A DNA stretch of 64,000 nt from Brachycybe producta (GCA_036925085.1 JAUPFP010000093.1:65001-129000), one strand, 5' to 3'; positions 11,323 to 26,300 are shown, numbered from the stretch's first letter. The notes: generated by a model not told the origin, from the sequence alone. Numbers and translations are program-made.

Positions 11323-14300
11323 AGAGAGAGAAAATGTTTCATTCTTTTTCAAGTATGAAAAAGTACCTTCGAATAATCATTTTGATGAAGATATATTGAA
11401 ACTTAAATTTTTCTTCTTCTAAAGGACCAGTTTCAAGTATGTGTTGGAGCTTTTTTTACTCTTCTATTCTATAACTGTTTTTAAGTGATTCATTTTATTT
11501 GTGTAGAGAGATTTACAACAACAAAAAAACCTAGGTTTTCCAATCGCAGTAATTGATTTTTTTTTTCTTTTTATACATTTAAGAATGATTGATACTTTTT
11601 AAATTTTAGTTATTTGTTTGCATGGTCGTTTTTTAGGGGCCTTCTCGGCCCTATGATGTCTACCAGAACCCTGAATAGAACTGTCCTGTACTTGCTACCT
11701 GCGACTGTCTAGCCGTGGGTGGCATAGTATGTCCCCTCGTAGGTGTTTACTTACTACTAAGGTATATGTGCTTGACAATGCTTAATGCTGCATGTGGACT
11801 TTTATGTCCCTCTGCCATAGGCCTATTTGGCTGCTAGCAGAGTACTAATTGTAATTGTAACACTTAAAATATAATAAAAATGTTGACACCAGTGTTATAA
11901 AGTGTGTCTGAAAAAAAAAATCAACTTCAAATAATGAAAGGAATGTTTTTTTTCTTGAAAAGAAATCTTTTAATTTGGGACAATAATTGTTTTTTTGGGG
12001 ATCCATTAAGAAGGGAGCTCATGAACCATAATGTTTTATTTTCAGCTATTTGAAGGTATTTTATTAGATAGAGAAAAGAGGGTTCATTTGGTTCCTGAGG
12101 TCCTATTTAGGATCTTAGGTTTCACCGCAATCTTTAATAGCATTCATTATTATTACGAGCATTTTTACTGTGTTTGAAGATAGAAAAACCATAAAATGAG
12201 ACTTTTTTGGGGTTGGGGGTGGGCTGTGTTCGGAAACAACAGACTAAACCCTATTCCTTTATGCTGTAAAAAAAATCTAGAAATGTGTTTGCGCCACCCT
12301 ACAACTAAAAACTAGAATATTAAGGTGGCTTTATGGATATTTAATTTACTTTTGTCTCCCCCTCACTTCGGATGGCACGACTGCAGCGTGGCTATTATGT
12401 TCTATAAGGAGGCCTTTACCTTCCACCCGCAGTTTTTGAGAAAATTTAATATTTTTTAAGCGAACGTTTTTTCAGGAGAAACATTACGAAAAAAAATTGA
12501 AAGTGTTATGGAAACTAAAATAGTTGGTGGCAATGCTTAAAGCTTTTTTTTTTTCCATGATGATATCTTTCAAAATAAACTTTTTATGACAGTTTTGAAA
12601 AAAGCCCCATTTTTTTTAGGTTTTTCCATTGACATTTCATGAAAAACTATTTTCTAGTTTTTCATGAAATGTCAATGAAAACCCCCTAAAAACAAATGGG
12701 TCCATTTTTCAAACTGAACCATAAAATGTTTATTATTTAAGATATTGCAATGAAAACACTTTTAAGCATAATCTTTTACCATTCTAGTTTTGAAAACCTA
12801 TAATGTTGTTTCTTAAAAAAAACGTTCGTTTGACGTTTTTGCGTACAAATTTTTATAAAAAAAAACGTCTATGTAGCATTAGGCACTGCAGTGGCGCCGT
12901 TCGGTGAGACAAAAACAAAATAAATATCTATAAAGCCATCTTAAAGGTGAATTGTGTTTATTTAAACTATATTTTATTATTTTTTTCTTTAATAGTGTTG
13001 TAATGACGTTGTTCAGGAACGGTTTGCTCCAGAGTTAAAGTACGACATTGCTTTGAGGCTTGCGGCACTCCATACTCAACAACATGCCCTTTCTAGTTTA
13101 TCCAGTCAAAGCAACAAAATATCAATTAAGGCTGTTGAGTAAGTGTATTTCGGGTAACATTTTTTTTCGCTTACGAAAAAGAAAAAGCCTCTCAAGGGAT
13201 CAAAGGAATACAGGTGTTGGTGTATTTATATTTAAATGCTCCTGAAAATGCCTTATGAGGACTCGGCTGGTCCTAGAAATCTCCAAAAAAAAAATTGCAA
13301 AAACTAGAAGTATTTAAGAAATTTTAAAACTTGGTGCAAAAGTATAAAAAAATCATGATTTCTTCTTTTTTTTTACAAAAAAAAAAACGGTCTAAATTTA
13401 AACAATTGTTTAAGGTGGCTGAATAGATATTTAATTTGTTTTTTTCTTCCCTCCGGATGGCGCCACTGCAGTGGCCAATGCTATGCTCCATTGATGATTT
13501 GACAAAATTTGTACGGGAAAAACGTGAAGCAAACGTTTTACTTAAGAAACTAAATTATGAAAAAATTCAAATTGTTTTCAAAACTAGAATGGTAAAAGAT
13601 TATGTTAAAAGTTTTTTTAAAAAAATAAACAATTTTATAGTTCAGTTTGAAAAATGACCCGGTTTTTTAGATTTTTCCATTAAAATTTCATGAAAAAACT
13701 ATTTTCGGCCTTTTTTTTCCAAACTTTGTCATAAAAAGTTTATTTTGGAAAATATCTTGAAAAAAACTTTTAGCATTAATTACCAACTATTCTAGTTTCT
13801 AAAACAGTTTGAATTTTTTTCTTAATGTTTCTTCTGAAAAATGGTCTCTTGAAAAATAGAAATTTTTACAAAACCCTGGAGGTTTTTGAGTGGAAGAGAC
13901 CTCCTATAGAGCATAATAACCACTGCAGTGGCGCCACTCGGGGAGTCAAAAAACAAATAAGTATCTATTCAGTCACCTTAAGAATTTTTAAAACTAACTT
14001 TGTTTATTTGTTTCAGGCGAGAATGTGGCCTTGAAAAATTTGTTCCTGTGTCACTGATGGAAACAATGAAGAGAAAAGAGTTGAGAAAATTGTTGGGACA
14101 TTTTCTAAAATTAAACCAAGGTCTAAGTGCTCCAGGACAAAAAACCTTAACTGCACTTCAGGCTAAACTACATTACCTCAGGATAATTAGTGAATTACCA
14201 AGCTATGGCTCAAAATGTTTTTCCACTAATCTCAGGGTGAGGCGCCACCGTTTTTTTATTTTTTGTCCTCCAAAAACCACTTGTTTGCACAGAGAGGCAA

Positions 14301-17300
14301 CAAGTGGAAACAATTTATTCTTGTAACAAGTGGCAATATGGCAACAAGTGGTAACTGTCCTTGCAGAAAGTTTTCTGAAACAAAGTTGCCAGTTGACTGG
14401 CAATCTCTTTTTTTTATTATTATCATTTTTGGACTGCAAAACTAACCACTTAAGAGTCTTCTTTGGTGGTTGGAATGTGTCTCAAATGTGGTTGAGTGAA
14501 CTGCAAAAAAGAAATGATCGTATTTGGCAACAGGACTGGATCTCATTAGCTATATGGACATGATGGGGGGAAACAATTTTAAAGTTCTGCGTAAAGTGAT
14601 CAAGATCGGAAGAGATTCTACGGGTGGTTGGAACGTGGTCTGTGTGTCAAACATAAACGATGTCGTCGGTGGAGTATACTGACCGGTTTCCGGCAACATA
14701 CGTTGGGGAAGGTTGTTGAAAAGCCGCTTGTGTGCTCAAGTTCTGGTATCTTTCCATAGAAAATGCATTGCAACCACAGCCTAGCCACCTTCGACATAAT
14801 TTTGCAATCCAAAAGTGTGCCCTGTGTGCCAAGGGCCTAATTGTTCCGTCTTGTTTCGAAATACACTTGTCACTTGAACCTTTAACTTGAAATCTCTCTC
14901 CTCCAAGAAAAAGTTTCAACATAGAAAAAATCTGTCCCTAGGCACGCAATTAAACAGGGTTTTCTTTTCTATATTGGAACGATACTTAAGAGGTTTCAAC
15001 TTTTTAAATAGAAATTGAAAGTATTTTAGAGACTAGAAGAGTAAAAGAAAAAGCTGCCAGTTTTAGCATGTCTCATTTACTCTTCTAGTTTCTAAAAAAA
15101 AAAATTCGAATTTCTTCTTTAATTTGCTTGTGAAAAGCTGAGAGGCAAACTGAAGTTGTTTGAAACACATTTTTTTTTTGGTTAAGATGGTTAGTTAAAC
15201 ATTTAATTTGTCCGTGTTGTGCTAGATGGCGTCACCATCTCTCCATAGAAATACAGATTAATGTACTGTATTTCTACGGGGCGATGGTGGCGCCATCTAG
15301 CACTACACGGTCAAATTTAAGTGTTTTAACTTAATCGTAATGATAGTAATTTAATTCTATGTTCATTTTTGTTTTAGGATTCGAATGTGGAAACGGTGAT
15401 ATTAGTTAGTCCCAAGTTTGGAATCAGTCAGATATCTGGAATACGAAATAGCGTGGTATTTATGGACATTTTTGTTTTTGTTTATGTCACTCTATATAGA
15501 GGGCGCCATTGGTTGTAAATTAAAGCTCTCATATAATAACATTATTCAGCGCACCTAGTGTCTGATGTTCGTAACACTGGCACTAGCGCAATTTCGTGTT
15601 AGAGAAAACGGTGTGATTGGGTGAGCTTGAATTATTTAGCACTAGCGTTTTCTAAATGGTGTTCCGCAGAACCCTGCGTTTCCTTCCGTTAAGTGGTTAA
15701 GTGAAGGAGAAAATCAATAAATAAAAGTTACGCCATCTATTGGCTAAACTCAGCTACAGTACGGAATGCTTCATGATCAGAGCTCTTAGTTGAGCTACCT
15801 TTATACATATATTTATTCAGTTAAAAAGTTACAATAAAGTCAGTGCTGCCATCTAGTTTTTAATATTAGGTTTCAGTTTGCATGATGATGTTTGAGTGGA
15901 CTGTGGCGCCATCTCATGGTGGTAGATGGTAGTTTTATTAATTTAGCTTTTATTTTAATGAGTAAAGATGTAATATTTTATTTTCAAATTTTTTTAGCCG
16001 ACTAAAAAATTAAACCTAAATGAATTATGGATTTCTGACTCAATGAGGCTGTTTAGAGGCTATAAAATTATATGAAAAATTCTAGATTAATTGCAAAGTT
16101 GGTACACTTGCTTCTCACTAAAACCAACCTTGAATTAATTACAATAAAACCTGGATAAAACGGACCCTTTATAAAACTGAAACTTTGGCTAAACGGAAAA
16201 AAAGCCTTGACACTTTACCTTATTAAGTTTGATTTTAAGTATACCTCTATAAAACGTAACGGAAAAAAATGTCTACAACCACACACAGTATTCCGTTTTA
16301 TCCAGGTTTTACTGTATGAGAATGATAGCCTCTAAACAGTCTCGTTTGGTAGTAATGATAATAATGTAATAAATAATGTCATAATTTAGAAAATAAGAGA
16401 ATTTTCACAAAAATCAAATAAAAATATATAAAATGTCATTTATTAAAAGTTGCCATTTAAAGTTTATTTTAAAAGATACTGAAAGGTAAAAAGTAAAAAA
16501 ACTTAAGTGATTCAGAGTCACTCTTCTAGTTTTTAAAATATTTTCAATTTTTTAAGTGATGCATTTAAGACACAGAAATACGGATTTTTTTTAAAAAAAA
16601 AAATTTCTTCTCTCTCATTTGCATATTTTGCAATTGCTAACTTGAGCTGCAAATGGAACTTAAGGAGAGTTTTGCTTGAATTTAGTTTAATAGTTTTTTT
16701 TTTGACTGAATACAATTTCTCTCTTTCTATCTAAATTGGCACTTAATTATCTTTTAATTAGTTTGCCTTTAATTAAGATTATTATCACTATCTCAATTAA
16801 TTGTGGTGTTTTTTTAATTGATTTTTTTTTTCCGCAGCCAATAACGTTGGCAGACATTGAAGACTTAAGTGGTGTGGTTGTCAATCGAGAGGATGAGTTT
16901 TCTCACCAGATGGAGCTGCAGATGAAAGATCCAGATCGTGAGGTAGGACACTACTTATTTTTTTGTTTCTTATATTTTAATTATAATCTCATTATGTGGA
17001 GAGAAAATAAGTCATTTTACCAGTAATTTTGTAAAATTTACTAGCCAATTTGCAAAAAAAAAAATCACCCATTGAATCATTTCCTACAGGTTTAGGCAAT
17101 GTGTAGAATGCATTTTGTATATTGCCTAAAAAGGGCTAGTAGTTTTTGCATATTTTAAAATTTTATGAAAATGAATGCATGAAGTAATTATCATTAGAGA
17201 AACTACAATTATGTTTTTTTTAATCAAAAGGCTGGTTAGTGGCTAGATTTTTGTATACAATTAGTTGTAAACTAGAGTTCTAGCCTCTAACCAAGTGTTT

Positions 17301-20300
17301 TTGATTGAAATTGTTGGTTTATCTCTAAACGAAATTGTTACTTCACAACTAGCCCTTTGGGGGCCGCAAATTGAGAAACATTTGCTTGATATTTGCATAC
17401 AAATCTGAGCTCTGCTTATATGTTTTTGGGGTAAGCTTGTCACGTGCTGATAATTTATAGTTAGTTAAAAAGGCTGCATTCGATTTCAACTAATTGACGA
17501 CGAGTGTAGTTTGCCACCTATGGAGGTTGCAAGCGCCATCTACCTTGCATATATACAAGTATTTTTCTATGGAACCCGTTTAATAAATTTGAGATCTCTA
17601 TTATACCTTGTACACACATGAGTTAAATAAATTCAAATTAAATGTGTTTAGGTGAATTATACGGAATCCAGTAAAGGACACGAACCAAATAAAAATTGAC
17701 TTTATTATTAATATTTTAAATTGAAATACTAAATCAATATTTTGTCAATAGTTTATATTATTATATTTCAGTATTAACTCAATATTTTCAGATTAATTAA
17801 CTGAATAAATTGAATTCGACGACATATTGTTTGTTTGTCCTTCACAGGCCTCTGTAGAACAAGTTTATTATTGAAATGCATTTAAATTATCAGGTGTGTG
17901 TACTAGGTATTAGAGTTTTCAAGTTTAAATGCCAACTTTTTTCATCTTGAATTTGGGCCTTTTCTGTATTGAGCCTTCTGCTTCCCCCCCCCCCCCTCTA
18001 TGCTTGTGTTAAGGGGCCTCCAAAGATGCATTAATGTGACTAAAAGAAAAAGAGATTGAGACAAATCGATTAGAAATGTCTGGGTTGACCTGTTAGGGCT
18101 AATAATCATTTTTCTTTCTTTCTCTTTTTCTGAGGCTTAAAAAGATGGAGAGAGAGAGGGAGATAGAGGGAGAGAGAGAGAGATAGAGAGAGAGGGAGAG
18201 ATAGAGAGAGAGAGAGAGAGGGAGAGAGAGTAAAAAAAAAGGGAAAATAACTCAAGGGTGTAATTATTTTATTTCCTTATATCCATATAAGGATGATGAG
18301 GAGAGAAAAAAAACTAGAATAAAAACCCTCAGTTTTCTCTTTATTATTTCAAAGAGAGATTTTTCCTTATTTTTCAAGCATAAAATTCCATTGGGGGAAT
18401 ATTATTTATAGGGCCCTCTAAAAAAAAAGTAGAAAATGCACTCAAAAAATCAGAATAATTCACTTCTTGGTGAATTTTTATTTTTTGGAGATTTTTTTTT
18501 AGTGGGCAAAAGACCGCAAGATAGTTAGATTGTTGTTAGTTGGTTGGTCTGCTTTTTTAAAGTGTTTTAAGCACTTCTTCGAATTCTGATTAGTTTTATC
18601 TTTCGTGAGCAAAATTTAAAGAAACTTTGAAAGTGTTTTTAGAAACTAGAACGGGTAGCTCAATCATCTAAACGTATTTTCATGTTGAATTATATTTTCT
18701 AATTAAACATTTTATTGATAAAAAAAAATCTGAAAAAAAAAATATCGTCTTTGCTTTCAAACTGACATAAAAAGCTTATTTTTTAAAAAAAGATAACATA
18801 TATATTATTAGAGATGGGACATTCGAATCCTCGAATCTCGCAAATCTTAGAAAAATATTCGAGATTCGAAAACTCGAATTCTTTCGAATCTCTTCGTCTT
18901 TCGAATCTTTCGAATTCTAACCTAAAAAAAGATAGGGATTGGGACGTTCGAATCCTCGAATCCAGCGAATCTTGAAAAATATTTGAGATTCGAAAACTCG
19001 AATCTTCGCGCTTTTATCGTCTTTCGAATCCTAACCTTTAAAAAAACCTGTTAAAAACTTTGGTAAAATTAGTTTTAACTCCAGTGACGTCCAATAGAAG
19101 CGTTCACTAAAAAAACCCGGCGATTGTTGCAATTTCGGTGGTTATCCGGATCACCAATATCACCACCTTGTGGCCTGACCCTGAGCGCCACATTTTTTTT
19201 TTATTATTAATAATTTAATATTTAATATTATTTCATTTATTTGTATCTTCTTAATGAATAATATAGGATTCTTATATGAAAGATTCGAGAGATTCGGGAG
19301 ATTCGAGGGGTAGGAGAATCTTTTAGGATTCGGATTCCGATTCGAGAAAATTTAGGATTCGTCCCACCTCTAAAATTACTCTTTAAGTGATTGAGCGACC
19401 CTTCTAGTTTATAAAAAAAAAACAATCAAGTTTTTTTTCCATTTTGCTCCTGAAAGACAGAATAATCAGAATTCGAGAGACGTTTTACACTTTAATACCA
19501 TTTCGTGTTTGATATATTTGACTTAAAAAGTTTATTTTGAACGATATCAATGCACTTAAAATGTACTTAAGTGATTTAGCTACCCATCTAGTTTCTAAAA
19601 CACTTTTCTAGTTTCTCGTAATTTTCTAGATCTGGAAAGACGGAAATAAAGAAAACTAGAAAAAAAATGCAACATGCAAGCTTGCAGTGATTGCCGTGTG
19701 TTAAGGGGCAGATAAACATTTATCAAATGAAAAGAAAAAAAGCCATTCTAGCGATTCCCATCTACTTTTTTTCAAGAAAGCAATCATGTTATCCACATAC
19801 TTGATTTCTTGAGAAGATTTAAATGGAATATGGACGACCTTCAAATTGAAGAATCATGTGTAATATGTAGACGAACATGTTTGCAAAATGGCCTCCTATT
19901 GCTTCGTATTTGAGAAGAAAATAGCAAACTCAAGCACATCCGGAAATTCGTTTTTTTTTAAAGAATTAGAGGTAGAGCAAATCTCTCTTTATAGATTCTT
20001 TACAACACAAAGAAATAGTATTTAGTTTCCCATTAAAGCCATTGTGGAATTTTTTTATTAACAAAAAATGTATTGATTTTTATTTCTAGTTTTTTAGTTT
20101 GACGTCATACGTAAACACAAACAATTGGAGTGTTGTAAAGGGGGAGGAGAGGGAGGGAGGGAGGAGGGAGGGGACTGAGAAGTAAAAGTGTTGTTTAATT
20201 TATGTTCTGGCGAAAAATGCTCGATCATGGTTGAGTGCCTTTTTAATGCACATTTTTCGGTGGCCAAACTGGATTCAATTTATTGTTGGTCGTTTTAGTT

Positions 20301-23300
20301 GGAGATTTAGAAAGCAAATTAGCTCTCCTTTTTTATGTTTATTTCACTATGTTTAGAATATCACCTTCTGTGATTGGGCCATTTGCAGAAACATCTAGGG
20401 GCCCAAATTCAAGAAGACAAAAAAAACCGTTAGGCCCTTGAATGACAACTTTGAAACCTCCTCCTTAAACATAGAAAAAAGTATATTTAAGGGCACTTAA
20501 TTAATAGAAGAGATTCTTCAACGTCAGAGCCCTGTTTAGAGGGTTCAAGTAGAAGATCAAGTAGTAATTTTTTCTTCTTGAATTTTGGCGCAAAAAGGCG
20601 TTTTTTTTTCGGAATGTGTGGTCCTTTTTTAAATTGTTTCATTTTTCATTTAAGGGCACTTAGTTAATAGAAGAGATTCTTCAATGTTAGAGCCCTGTTT
20701 AGAGGGTTCAAGTAGTAATTTTATCTTCTTGAATTTCGGCGCAAAAAGGTGTTTTTTTTTTGGAATTTGTTAAATTGTTTCATTTTTCAGGAGTAAAATT
20801 AAAAGAGGAATTTGAAAATGTTTTAAAAACTAGATGAGTAAATTTATCATTTAAGATGGATTATGAAGATTTTGTTTGTCAAGAGAAAAATGACGAGAAA
20901 CTAGAAAATCATTTAGAAACTAGAAGGGTTAGCCCTCAATCATTTTAAGGATATTTTCAACGTTGATATTTTTCTCTAGTTTTTAACAACAAAAAATACT
21001 TTAAATTTCTTCTTAGAGAATTTCTCTTTATGAAATTTCTTAGAATTAAATACATGTATTGACCAATAGTCATCGACTGGTCATCCATTCTTATAAAAGT
21101 ATGTAATTTTGAAGTTTTAAAAAGAAGCTTCAGGTCTTAATCTTCTTGTCTTCTTTCTATTGATTTTGAGAAATTGATTATTTTTGTCTTCCATTTTTTT
21201 TTCCGCAAAAGTTTTGTTTTATTCACTTTTAAATCCATAAGATGGATCAAATGAGAAATTCTTCTTGAAAGCTTTAAGTAAGAAGCTTAAATATTTTGAA
21301 GGTTTTGTCCAAAGCTTAGCTTGTTAGTTCTTTTTATTAATATACTTACTCTTATTGACAGTTTTTTTCTGGATGACACGACTATCAGAGTAAGTATTGT
21401 AGGTCTAAAGCTTGAATCCCACATACCTAAAAATGTGAAGAGTTTCGACTGTGTTCCACTGACATAAAAAGTTTATTTTGAAAGATACAAACAAGAAAAT
21501 AACCTTAAGTGATTGAGCTACTTTTCTAGTTTCTAAAAAAAAAAACATTTTAAAGTGTCTCTTTCGGGATGGAAATGAAGAGAAATTAGAAAAGTGTTTT
21601 AGAAACTAGAAGGGTATCTCAGTCATTTAAGGCTAGATATTTTTTATCTGAGTTTGAAACTGTGACCCACCCACCCTTTAAGCAGGGACATTTTTTTAAA
21701 AAATGTTTGTCTTTAAAAAGTTTATTTTGAAAGATATCAACATGAAAATTGAAGCTACCCTTCTAGTTTCTAAAAAAATCATTTTTTCTCTTAAGGTGGT
21801 CTTAAAGTGTAAAAACCTCTCTTAATTCTTTATTATTTCTGTCTTTCATGTTTAAAATGAAGAGAAACTAGAGATTGTTTTAGAAACTAGAAGGGGTAGC
21901 TCATTCATTTAAGGCTTATTTTCGTGACGATATTTTTCAAAATAAGCTTTTTATCTGAGTTTGAAACTGTGACCCACCCTTTAAGCAGGCGACAATTTTT
22001 TTAAAAAAATGTTTTGTCTATAAAAAGTTTATTTTGAAATATATCAATATGAAAATTGAAGCTACCCTTCTAGTTTCTAAGCCACATTCAAGCACTTGAA
22101 AGACATTAGTAATAAAGAGTTCGAGAGACGTGTTTACACTTTAAAACCCATCTTAATTAAATATATTGCGTTTATAATTTCTCAATTAATCAATTTTAAA
22201 CGATTTAGTTGCGTCACTTTTTATAGTTTGCTAATTGTGATTGTTGGTTTTATGAGACAAAATGTGTAATTTAGGCCAAAACAATAGACGAGAAACTTCT
22301 AATTAATAATTTGTTCTAATAGGAGCCGAGTTCAAGTAACAGGCAGTTAGAAATCGGGAAGAACTTCAGTTGGCTCCGCCCTTGTTATGACGACCGGCAA
22401 CTTCTAATTGGTTTGTTGTGTGGCTCGACGTTGAAAAGGGCGGAGAGCATGTGACGTCAGACTACATAACCAACCAACTGAAGTTCGTCCCGATTTCTAA
22501 ATGCCTGTGTTCAAGTATTCACTTTTTGAATAATAGGAAAATAAATTAACCAGGGATGTGTGGTTGGTAATGATTTTTTTTGTTGGCAATATTAGTTTTT
22601 TGTTTAAATGGAAAATGAAAATTGTTTAGTTAATTGATGAGATTTAAAATCCAATTAAGGATAAGAGAAATAATTAAATTTAATGGAAAAAAATAATTAT
22701 ACCAAATTTGCATGTTAATTAGCACCAAAAAATTAGTTTGTCAATAGATTAAAAATAAGGTTTAATCACATAAAAAGTGACTTAAATTTTTCTGCAGAAA
22801 CATTTCCGGTGGAAGTTAGAGATGAATGTGGTCCACTTTGGGTCATTTGCAAAGGGTGTTTTATTATGCTGACCCCTTTTTTTTGTAGCACCATAGGGAG
22901 TGCTCAAACTAAAAATTAGAATGGAATAGATTAGGAAGAAGAGTTAGTAGTCCATGAATTTTAAAAAAAGTACAACTGGACCCTCTGGACTCTTAACTTT
23001 AGGCCCCTCACTCACTGGTACCCATTGATAAGGGTGGAGAATGAGTGTTAAGAGTGTAATCTCTATTTGCAATCTTCTGCTCTAAAGGTGTTAGAAGATA
23101 CTCTGGTTAGTTAGGGTCCAAATTCAAGATTACGAAAACATACCAACTTGTACTTCAACTTGAACATAGGCTTGCCACCTAACCTCCTTTGTGGAGGACA
23201 GTCCTCCATTTGGAAGAAATGTCCTCCGACCAGGACCGTCCTCCACGAAGGCAAACATGTCCTCCACACAATAGCTTTTATAAAAACTTAAATACAGTTC

Positions 23301-26300
23301 CTGGAGGATGGTTCTGCCCGGAGGACAGTTCTTCCGAATGGAGGACTGTCCTCCATAGGTGGCAAGCCTAACATTTGAACCCTCTAAACGTGGAAGTTTC
23401 ATTTGATCGTTTTGATGTTAAAAAGTTAAAGCTCAAATCATAATGGAAACTTAGCAAATTGTACTTCAACTTTGAACCTTTTAAGCGGGATTCCAACTTT
23501 AAAAACAATTTGAATGGCATTCGTCTTTAGAATCCTGCTTGGAGGGTTCAAGTTGAAGTGAAAGAGCTAAAGCGCAAACTGAAAAGAAAAATTGCCACTT
23601 GTACTATAATTTTGAACCCTCTGAGCAGGGTTCCACCATGAACATTTTTGTCTAGGATACCTTTTAAAGGCTACCCATTAAAACAGTTTTTTTTTCTATT
23701 TTGGAACCCGGCTAAGAGGGTTCAAGTTGTTCAAGTTGAAGTTAAGATTGTTTATGAACAGCGTTGTGTATTCATAATTAGATAAAAAGTTTATTTTGAA
23801 AGATTATCTATCATACAAGAAAATATCCTTAAGTGATTGAGCTGCCCTTCTAGTTTCTAAAAAAAAATGTTCAAGTTTCTCTTCATTTTGCATTTGAATG
23901 AAGAGACTAATCAGACTTTCAGAGGGATTTAAACTTTAAAATTACCTTAAAGGACTAAAAGTCCTAATTTAAAAGGGAAACTTAGCATTTAGATTTCAAT
24001 TTTTGAACCCTCTAAACAGGGTTCCAACATGTTGGAAACCAAGCAAATAACGAGAGCCTAGTTTTTTCTTCTTGAATTTTGAGCTCTGTAAGATTATCTT
24101 ACTTTGAGACTTTTTTTTTTCTTTGTAATGTCCTCAAATTCACTTTTTCATTTCTAAATGAGATTATTTTAAATTGGCTTTTTTTTTGTTGAAAAAAAAA
24201 TATGACAGAAAGAGAATAAATCTAATCAGACAAAATAAGCAACGGAAAAGTTCGGAAATCCTTCTTAATTTTTGACGTTTTTTCCTCATAAGATTATTCT
24301 TATTAGAGAAATTAGAGGTGGGACGAATCCTAAATTTTCTCGAATCCTAAATCTTCTCGAATCCGAATCCTAAATTTTCTCGATTTCGAATCCTAAATTT
24401 TCTCGAATCCGAATCCTAAATTTTCTCGAATCCGAATCCTAAATTTTCTCGAATTCGAATCCTAAATTTTCTCGAATTCGAATCCTAAATTTTCTCGAAT
24501 TCGAATCCTAAATTTTCTCGAATCCGAATCCTAAATTTTCTCGAATCCGAATTCTAAATTTTCTCGAATTCGAATCCTAAATTTTCTCGAATCCTAAATT
24601 TTCTCGAATCCGAATCCTAAATTTTCTCGAATCCGAATCCTAAATTTTCTCGAATCCGAATCCTAAAAGGTTCTCGAATCCTTCGAAGCTCACGAATCTC
24701 GAATCCTTCACATAAGAATCCTCTTATTAATTATTCATTAAGAAAATAGAAATAAATGAAATGATATTAAATATTAAATTATTAATAATAAAAAAGTGTG
24801 GCTTCACTCAGGGTCGCCACAAGGTGGTGATATTGGTGATCCGGTTACCTCCGAAATTGCAACAATCGCCGGGTTTTTTTTTGTTAGTGAAAGATTCTAT
24901 TGGGACGTCAATGGAGTTAAAACTAATTTTACCAAAGTTTTTAACAGTTTTTTTAAGGTTAGGATTCGAAAGATTCGAAACGACGAAAAATGCGCGAAGA
25001 TTCGAATTTTCGAATCTCGAATCTTTTTCAAGATTTGCTGGATTTGAGGATTCGAATGGCCCATCCCTAAGAGAAATAGTCTAAGCGCCAACCGAACACT
25101 GGTTATTCTATCTTTCAGCTGCAACACTATGGAGATACATTGAAAGGGTGTTAGAAACTAGAAGGGTGGTTCAATTACTTGAATGTATTTTTCAAAATTA
25201 GGTTTTTATAGACAAAATTAAACAGAAAATATTGACTACTTTATTATTAAAATTGGATTATTTTCAAATTTATTTTAAAAGTTATCAATAGAAAATGCCC
25301 TGAAGTAAATATGAGCTACTCTTCTAGTTTCTAAAACACTTTCAAGTTTACCATCAATTTTGCACTTGAAACACAGAATAATCAGAGTTTGAGAGGTTTG
25401 TTTACACTTGATTGAAAACGTTTTGTCCAAATTCATTCAGAGTGACCATTGGTCACATTTTAGACGATTTTGTCATAAATACAGAGTGACTCAAAAAAAA
25501 ATATTCTTAAATTTTTTTGAATAAAAATTAAAAATATCATGAGAAATATTTTATTTTTTATGATATTTCATTTTTTTTAAATTTAGTTTGTATGACAATT
25601 TACAAAGAAATTCCGTTTCTACTTTTTTTAAATGCAAATTTTCGGCTGATTGCGTTTAAGTGACCTTTTGTGTTTGAGTATGTGTATTGTAAGAATGCCC
25701 ACCGATAAAAATGGGGGGAAGTTTACATTTAGATTAATGAAGTTACACATAATGCAGATATGGATTTTTAATGTTCTTTTTTATCTTCTTTATTTTTTTC
25801 AGTCATTTATTTTTGGTAACATATTGCAATGATATTGCATATTATTAATTTGGTGCCCTTTTGAAAATCTCTCTCTCTCCCCCCCACCCACCCCGCCCAC
25901 TTATAACATTATATTTCTTTACCCTTTTGTTTATTATTTATTGCGGTTTTCTCTCTTGTACAAAATGAACCTTCAAAAGAGTCTTCTATAGAAAATGTTT
26001 ATTAATTTTGGCTTGTATTTTAAGAGTTAAGTGGGACTCAGTTGAAAAATACTTGTGTAAATGCAAGGTAGATGGCGCCTGCAACCCTTCCATAGGTGGC
26101 AAACTACACTCGCCGATTAGTTGAAATAGAATGTAGCTTTTTAGTTCTAAGGGCTGGTTTACGCTCGAAACTATGCTAAGATGTTCAAACTTTGAAGCTA
26201 GTAAAAATGAGTTCCCCAAAGCTTAGCTTGTTCATACAAACACATGGTCTTGCAAGCTTCACTGCATTTTCTAACCTTTATACCCTATAAAACGGGGTGC

